Of a stretch of 11,066 nucleotides of DNA, positions 6,515 through 11,066 are shown in pieces. Under the pieces are notes generated by a model, which worked only from the letters and a program-made list of their open reading frames with translations, searched no databases and was not told the DNA's origin. The stretch spans positions 12,670-23,735 of the forward strand of contig PLEU01000136.1 of the NCBI GenBank assembly GCA_003136515.1, read 5' to 3'. Made by a program: the position numbers and the translations under genes. Numbering within the stretch: the stretch's first letter is position 1; each line of letters opens with the position of its first letter. The DNA comes from Spartobacteria bacterium (GTDB lineage: Bacteria > Verrucomicrobiota > Verrucomicrobiae > Chthoniobacterales > UBA6821).

Positions 6515-8317
6515 ATGAGTGCAACATTAACCCACACATCCCCCGCTACGGAGACGTTTCCGGACATTTCAGGCGGCAGTCATCATGAGGACCACGGACA
6601 TGGCCATGGCAAAAATGGGTTGATGCATTATATCTGGAATACGGATCACAAAATGATCGCGATGCAGTTCCTTTTCAGCGCAGCCTTTTTCCTAGCCCTT
6701 GGAGGATCGATGGCGATCGCCATGCGTTGGCAACTTGCTTTTCCGGGACATCCCATTCCAATTCTGGGACATCTTCTCCCTTCCACGGTTGTGAGTGATG
6801 ACGGCGCACTGATTCCCGGTGGATATAACATGCTTGTCACGATGCATGGAACGATCTTGGTGTTTTTCTTTGCCATGCCCGTACTCATCGGCGTCTTCGG
6901 AAACTTCCTGATACCTTTAAAAATCGGAGCTGGGGACATGGCCTTTCCCGCCGTGAATGAGGTCAGCTACTGGCTCTTTGCCCTGTCAGGAGTTCTGATT
7001 ACGGCCACTTTTTTTGCTCCTGGCGGGGCACCGGGTACGGGATGGACCGCCTATGCTCCCCTGAGCAGTGTCGCGGATTATAATCACACAAAATTGGGCC
7101 AGTCACTCTGGTGTGCTGCACTCTTTGTCAACGGACTCTCCTCTCTGACAGGTGCTGTGAATTATATCACGACTGTTATCACGATGAGGGCACCCGGCAT
7201 GACGATGTTTCGGATGCCGCTACCCGTCTGGGCTATCTTTGTAACTGCAATCCTCCTGATCTTTGCCATTCCCGTTCTGTCTGCCGCCGCCGCGCTTATT
7301 ATTTTCGATCTGAACTTTGGAACCAGTTTCTATGAGCCGGCAGGAGGGGGGCAGCCGATTCTCTGGCAGCACCTTTTTTGGTTTTTCGGACATCCTGAGG
7401 TTTATATCCTGATTCTTCCTGCGATGGGATTCACCTCGGAAATTCTTTCGGTTTTCTCGCGCAAGCCTGTTTTTGGTTACAAAGCCATGGTTTACGCAAT
7501 TTGTATACTGGGGCTCTTTGGATTCATCGTGTGGGGCCATCACATGTATGTCAGCGGCATGAATCTCACCTTGAGTGCGGCGTTCTCGGTATCCACCATG
7601 GTGATCGCGGTGCCAAGCGCCATCAAAACCTTCAACTGGATGGGCACTGTCTGGCGCGGATCAATACATTACACCGTGCCGATGGCCTTTGCAGTGGCCT
7701 TCGTCTCCATGTTTGTGATCGGAGGGCTGAGTGGGATCTTCATGGCGTCAACGCCAGTTGATCTCTTCGTCCATCACACTTATTTCATCGTAGCCCACTT
7801 CCATTATGTCCTTTTTGGCGGTTCTGTTTTCTCGATATTTGCAGCCATATATTTCTGGTATCCGAAGATGTCGGGCCGTATGTGGAACAATACACTCGGG
7901 TGGATACACTTTTGGATGACGCTCGTCTTTTTTAATCTGACTTTTTTTCCGATGCACAACCTCGGCCTTGCGGGAATGATGCGCCGCATTTCAGATCCGA
8001 CCGTCTATGACTGTCTGCGTCAGGTACAACCTCTTAATGTGGTCTGCACGATCGGGGCGATGGGGCTTGGCCTTTCAGCGCTGCCATTCTTCTTCAACAT
8101 GTTCTGGAGTCTAAAATACGGACCCAAGGCACCTGCAAATCCCTGGAATTCGACAACGCTTGAATGGACGGTTGAAAATCCTATTCAGCACGGAAACTTC
8201 CCCGTTACGCCGACGGTGTATCACGGTCCCTATGAATATAGTGTTCCTGGAATGGAGAAGGATTTTCTGCCACAGAACGAGAAGGCCCCCGCCCACGTGA
8301 CCCTAGAGGCCCACTAA
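6515..8317 (+). CDS. coxA: Cytochrome c oxidase subunit I, A1-type haem-copper oxidase
   Basis: This is the catalytic proton-pumping subunit that reduces O2 to water. All cofactor residues are present in the 600-residue protein: haem a ligands His111 (TMHGT) and His430, haem a3 ligand His428 (AHFHYV), CuB ligands His293, His342 and His343, and the cross-link Tyr297 in FGHPEVY. D-channel Asp141 (GDMAFP), Asn130 and Asn148 are present, Glu295 marks subtype A1, and K-channel Ser308 and Lys371 (SAIKTFNW) are present. Departures are His421 where the Mg-site Asp normally stands (VHHTYF instead of VHDTYF) and Glu149 in place of the second Asn of the NN pair. The N-terminus has a His-rich run (HHEDHGHGHG, about 23-32). 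There is no fused subunit III. It lies three bases after coxB and 20 bases before ctaA. The next coding start has a clear ribosome binding site. Confidence 0.97.
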   Translation: MSATLTHTSPATETFPDISGGSHHEDHGHGHGKNGLMHYIWNTDHKMIAMQFLFSAAFFLALGGSMAIAMRWQLAFPGHPIPILGHLLPSTVVSDDGALIPGGYNMLVTMHGTILVFFFAMPVLIGVFGNFLIPLKIGAGDMAFPAVNEVSYWLFALSGVLITATFFAPGGAPGTGWTAYAPLSSVADYNHTKLGQSLWCAALFVNGLSSLTGAVNYITTVITMRAPGMTMFRMPLPVWAIFVTAILLIFAIPVLSAAAALIIFDLNFGTSFYEPAGGGQPILWQHLFWFFGHPEVYILILPAMGFTSEILSVFSRKPVFGYKAMVYAICILGLFGFIVWGHHMYVSGMNLTLSAAFSVSTMVIAVPSAIKTFNWMGTVWRGSIHYTVPMAFAVAFVSMFVIGGLSGIFMASTPVDLFVHHTYFIVAHFHYVLFGGSVFSIFAAIYFWYPKMSGRMWNNTLGWIHFWMTLVFFNLTFFPMHNLGLAGMMRRISDPTVYDCLRQVQPLNVVCTIGAMGLGLSALPFFFNMFWSLKYGPKAPANPWNSTTLEWTVENPIQHGNFPVTPTVYHGPYEYSVPGMEKDFLPQNEKAPAHVTLEAH

Positions 8318-8323
8318 GGACAA

Positions 8324-8329
8324 AGGGAG
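8324..8329 (+). promoter_or_regulatory. Ribosome binding site supporting the GTG start of ctaA
   Basis: AGGGAG stands eight bases before GTG at 8338, in the 20-base gap after coxA. It is the best Shine-Dalgarno match in the window and is the reason for choosing this GTG, with the first membrane helix beginning about residue 27. The remainder of the gap shows no promoter or hairpin. Confidence 0.7.
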
Positions 8330-8337
8330 CCCCAAAC

Positions 8338-9414
8338 GTGGAAGGGAATATCACCAGGAGCAAGAATCAGGGGAGTGCTGAATCGATTAGCCAGACTTCC
8401 TTGACGCTGGTGCATCGCGTGGCTTTGGTGGCTGCTGTGGCCACATTCCTGCTCATTGTCGTGGGGGGGCTTGTCACCTCAAAAGGGGCTGGAATGTCGG
8501 TGCCAGATTGGCCGACAACTTATGGCTACAACATGTTTCTCTTCCCGTATTCAAAGTGGGTGGGTGGGATATTCTGGGAGCATTCCCATCGGCTGCTTGC
8601 GACCGGCATCGGGCTGATCACGATCCTTCTCGCCATCGTTACCTTTAGCGAAGATGCGCGCATCTGGGTTCGTTGGCTCGCCGTAGCTGCGGTGATCGGG
8701 GTTATTACTCAGGGGGTGCTCGGGGGACTGCGCGTCACCCTTTATAAGGATCAGATTGGGATATTTCATGCTCTTCTGGCACAAAGCTTTTTTGCCCTTC
8801 TTCTCGTGATGAGCGCTGTGACAGGACGTGGATTTCTTTCGCGTTCATGGTTCCGCGACAATGCAGCAGCCTCCCTCCGGTGGCTGGCGCTGGCAGGCCT
8901 GATCCTGACCTATTTCCAGTTGGCGATAGCGGCTACAATACGACATCAGCACATGCCGCTGGCGATTCCTGATTTCCCAACTTCCTATGGCCAACTCCTT
9001 CCGGACACGTCAGTCGCAGCCATCGAGCGGATCAATGCCGAGCGTATTCGGAACATGATAGCACCGGTGACAACGATACAGATTTATCTCCAACTCATCC
9101 ATCGTGCAGGAGCACTCGCGCTGATGCTCACGGTCGTTACATTTTCCATCCGTTCGGCTGAGATCACACCCATCGGTCACTGGTTACGGACTTGGAGCCT
9201 GATTTGGGTTGGGGGAATGCTGCTTCAGATTTTGCTGGGCGCCATCACGATCTGGACCAACAAGGCTGCTGATATTGCCACGGCACATATGGCACTCGGG
9301 GCACTTCTGACAGGGTTTACCGTCCTCCTTACATTTCGACTTTTCTGCGCGGCGCATGGAGCCCGAGCTAACGAGGGAGACTCCATAACCCTAACACACC
9401 CCTCCTACGCATGA
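8338..9414 (+). CDS. ctaA: Haem A synthase (CtaA/Cox15)
   Basis: CtaA oxidises the C8 methyl of haem O to a formyl group, giving haem A for CoxA. The 358-residue protein has eight predicted membrane helices arranged as two similar halves: VPDWPTTYG (55-63) is echoed by IPDFPTSYG (210-218). The four conserved histidines are His84 in WEHSHR with Glu81 before it, His144 (IFHALLAQ), His255 (LIHRAG) and His317 (TAHMALG). In the Bacillus enzyme the C-terminal pair holds the stable haem b and the N-terminal half is catalytic. The disulfide Cys pair of the Bacillus type is absent, since the only Cys is near residue 337. It starts with GTG behind a good ribosome binding site and overlaps ctaB by ATGA, consistent with cofactor supply made together with the oxidase. 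Confidence 0.95.
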   Translation: MEGNITRSKNQGSAESISQTSLTLVHRVALVAAVATFLLIVVGGLVTSKGAGMSVPDWPTTYGYNMFLFPYSKWVGGIFWEHSHRLLATGIGLITILLAIVTFSEDARIWVRWLAVAAVIGVITQGVLGGLRVTLYKDQIGIFHALLAQSFFALLLVMSAVTGRGFLSRSWFRDNAAASLRWLALAGLILTYFQLAIAATIRHQHMPLAIPDFPTSYGQLLPDTSVAAIERINAERIRNMIAPVTTIQIYLQLIHRAGALALMLTVVTFSIRSAEITPIGHWLRTWSLIWVGGMLLQILLGAITIWTNKAADIATAHMALGALLTGFTVLLTFRLFCAAHGARANEGDSITLTHPSYA

Positions 9415-10298
9415 ATGGATCCGATTCAATTGCTGTAAAGCCTGCCGGCCTTTTCTCCGATTTGATGGAGCTTTCCAAAGCAAGGCTCTCATTTCTGGTG
9501 CTGCTCACTACGCTTGTCGGATTCCTGCTCGGATGGAACGGCCCGATGGACTACAAGATTCTCTGCGCGACTCTTCTTGGTACGGCCCTGAGCGCCGCCG
9601 GGGCTTCCGCTCTCAACCAATGGCTGGAACGTGATTTGGATTTGCTCATGCCCAGAACCTCCGATCGTCCCCTCCCCGCGGGACGGATGCACCCTGCCGA
9701 TGCACTAATGTTCGGGCTTCTTTGCTGTGGCAGTGGAGTGTTGATACTGGCGCTGCTGGTGAACCCCCTCACAGCGACGCTCTCATTTCTGACGATCGTG
9801 ATCTATGCAGGTGTTTACACACCGCTAAAACGTGCCAGTGAACTGAATACGCTAATAGGAGCTATTCCCGGGGCGCTCCCCCCGCTGATTGGTTGGACGG
9901 CTGCAACCGGTACAATGGGTGACGAGGGGTGGATGCTTTTTCTCATCCTCTGGTTCTGGCAGATGCCACACTTCTTGGCGATATCGTGGCTCTATCGGGA
10001 TCAATATGCCGCTGCTGGATTCAGGATGCTCAGCACGCGTGATCCGGAGGGGTGGGCCACGGGATGGCATGCACTGATATACTCCATGGCGCTGCTGGCG
10101 ATTACCCTGATTCCAGGACTTCTTGGATTTGCCTCGCCGTACTACTTCTTTGTGGCATTGGCTCTGGGTGCAGTGATGGTCTTCCTCTCATGCGATCTCC
10201 TCAGAATCCGCGATGAATCGTCGGCCCGCCGCCTCTTTTTTGCTTCCATAATTTATTTGCCCCTTCTTTTGGGGGCGCTTATCGCTTTCGCCCGATGA
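9411..10298 (+). CDS. ctaB: Protohaem IX farnesyltransferase (haem O synthase)
   Basis: CtaB (CyoE, Cox10) adds a farnesyl group to protohaem, making haem O, the substrate of CtaA. It is a UbiA-type membrane prenyltransferase of 295 residues with about nine helices. The first allylic-diphosphate/Mg motif is N69-QWLERDLD-LLMPRTSDRPLPAGR, with Asp75, Asp77, Arg82 and Arg86; the second region is WFWQMPHFLAISWLYRDQY, with the following AAGFRML. YTPLKR and the G-A-x-PG-ALPPLIGW block are also typical. Glu73 stands for the first Asp of the motif, a common variant. The start at 9411 overlaps the ctaA stop (ATGA), and its own stop overlaps the next small gene in the same way. Haems O and A are needed only by the A1 oxidase here, since the CcoN-like protein has lost its haem ligands and cbb3 enzymes use haem b anyway. 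Confidence 0.96.
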   Translation: MNGSDSIAVKPAGLFSDLMELSKARLSFLVLLTTLVGFLLGWNGPMDYKILCATLLGTALSAAGASALNQWLERDLDLLMPRTSDRPLPAGRMHPADALMFGLLCCGSGVLILALLVNPLTATLSFLTIVIYAGVYTPLKRASELNTLIGAIPGALPPLIGWTAATGTMGDEGWMLFLILWFWQMPHFLAISWLYRDQYAAAGFRMLSTRDPEGWATGWHALIYSMALLAITLIPGLLGFASPYYFFVALALGAVMVFLSCDLLRIRDESSARRLFFASIIYLPLLLGALIAFAR

Positions 10299-10435
10299 TG
10301 CGATCGATCAAACACGATTCTAAGCGCCGTGCCTTGCAGTGGAAAATTCTTGCGGGGTTGGTTGCTTTTGCGCTCGCTCTTTGTGCTCTTGTCGTGGTGA
10401 TGATGTTGCGCCGTGGCCCGGCTGTCGCCTACTGA
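10295..10435 (+). CDS. 46-residue one-TM protein between ctaB and coxC
   Basis: A short frame starts ATGATG, giving an ATGA overlap with the ctaB stop, and ends TGA at 10433-10435, ten bases before coxC. The product has a basic N-terminus (MMRSIKHDSKRR), one membrane helix (about residues 16-38) and an LRRGPAVAY end. I do not recognise the family. It fits the pattern of tiny membrane proteins in oxidase operons, such as assembly factors or small structural subunits, and fills what would otherwise be the only gap of more than 20 bases in the operon. The exact overlap geometry, shared with four other junctions, and the clean basic-then-hydrophobic pattern make it probably real. The length is too small for certainty. 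It lacks Cys-x-x-x-Cys or Met/His copper motifs, so a copper chaperone role is not indicated. Confidence 0.65.
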   Translation: MMRSIKHDSKRRALQWKILAGLVAFALALCALVVVMMLRRGPAVAY

Positions 10436-10445
10436 TTTTTCGAAA

Positions 10446-11066
10446 ATGAACAACGCCGCCTTCAACAACGCTTCCCTCTTTCACGCGCCACCCGCCGTGA
10501 AGGAACCTTCCCAAACCCACGGTTTGACTCCTGCTGCCATTTGCAGACTTGGAACGGTCATTTTTCTCTGTTCTGAGGTGATGCTCTTTAGCGGGCTGAT
10601 AGGAACCTACATTGTGGTGCGTCAGTCAGGTGGCTTTTGGAACTGGCCCCCCAATTTCGGTGGTAGTGAACCTCTTCCTGCCATGCCAAAGCTCCTCACT
10701 GGCATCAACACGATCATCCTGATCAGCTCCAGTTTCGCATATCACTTCGCTGAAGTTCATGTGAAGAAAGGAAAATCGGGCGCATTCTTTATCCTGCTGG
10801 CCGCTATGTTGGGGGCCACATTCGTGGGACTTCAGTGCGTGGAGTGGACCCATCTCTACCACGAGGGCCTATGGTTCAATAAGGGTGGAGTATACGGTTC
10901 AACGTTCTTTGTTCTCACTGGTTTTCATGGTGCTCACGTTTGCGTCGGCGTCCTGCTTATTCTCTGGTGCTTTTTCCTTCAGGTGACACGGCGCAAGTTC
11001 ACCCCTCAGCGGCATGTGGCGCTCGAAAATGTCGGCCTTTACTGGCATTTCGTCGATGTGGTCTGG
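10446..11066 (+). CDS. coxC: Cytochrome c oxidase subunit III, 3' truncated by window edge
   Basis: Subunit III binds CoxA, stabilises turnover and helps proton uptake, and carries no metal. The frame opens with ATG at 10446 and runs without stop for 207 codons to the window end. After a polar N-terminus it shows helix one with Glu44 (FLCSEVMLFSGLIGTYI), the conserved acidic residue of the family that reacts with DCCD in other members. Further on are QCVEWTHLY (about 129-137), the GVYGSTFFVLTGFHGAHV block (about 147-164) and YWHFVDVVW at the edge, all classic subunit III signatures. Only the C-terminal end is missing, so the gene is nearly complete. No ribosome binding site is visible before the start, and there is no earlier in-frame ATG nearby. 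It follows the 46-residue gene by ten bases and is part of the same operon; subunit IV is expected next. Confidence 0.94.
   Translation, partial: MNNAAFNNASLFHAPPAVKEPSQTHGLTPAAICRLGTVIFLCSEVMLFSGLIGTYIVVRQSGGFWNWPPNFGGSEPLPAMPKLLTGINTIILISSSFAYHFAEVHVKKGKSGAFFILLAAMLGATFVGLQCVEWTHLYHEGLWFNKGGVYGSTFFVLTGFHGAHVCVGVLLILWCFFLQVTRRKFTPQRHVALENVGLYWHFVDVVW

Noticed and set aside
8318..8337. Promoter or terminator in the largest gap of the operon
   Set aside because: The 20 bases hold a ribosome binding site but no -10/-35 pattern and no inverted repeat with a T run.

Overview
The window is one uninterrupted plus-strand operon for the end of an aerobic respiratory chain. It opens inside actD of an Alternative Complex III (ACIII, a quinol:cytochrome c/acceptor oxidoreductase) and ends inside coxC of an A-family cytochrome c oxidase. 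Twelve genes are visible. They are separated by at most 20 bases or overlap by four bases (ATGA), and no promoter, terminator, RNA gene, repeat, mobile element or CRISPR array could be supported.

Layout: actD (3' part), actE and actF close the ACIII block (1-2369). A small one-TM protein of unrecognised family follows (2380-2766). Next is a cbb3-like block: a CcoN-like 12-TM protein (2763-4217), a CcoO-like membrane cytochrome c (4222-4869) and a mono-haem cytochrome c in the CcoP position (4884-5567). Then come coxB (5570-6511) and coxA (6515-8317) of an A1-type oxidase, the haem A biosynthesis pair ctaA (8338-9414) and ctaB (9411-10298), a 46-residue one-TM protein (10295-10435), and the first 207 codons of coxC (10446 to the window end).

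The most unusual feature is the CcoN-like protein. It aligns without gaps to cbb3 subunit I around each metal site, but all six histidines that bind haem b, haem b3 and CuB are replaced (by Ala, Gly, Gln, Arg, Gln, Gln), and the cross-linked active-site Tyr is Gly. The reading frame is intact and the 12-TM layout is kept, so it looks like a retained cofactor-free homologue, not debris. Its CcoO-like and CcoP-like partners keep CxxCH and a candidate axial Met. CoxB has a complete CuA site but no fused cytochrome c domain. My inference is that the block is a membrane scaffold with two tethered c haems relaying electrons from ACIII (through ActE) to CuA of the A1 oxidase, possibly within an ACIII-oxidase supercomplex. 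The alternative is a relic cbb3 oxidase whose cytochrome subunits were reused.

Organism: a Gram-negative aerobe of moderate GC. The ACIII plus A1 oxidase organisation, the YGWV...IPIDRAMEL small protein and the style of CoxB and CtaA suggest Verrucomicrobiota or a related phylum (Acidobacteriota, Planctomycetota). This comes from recalled sequence style, not a search.
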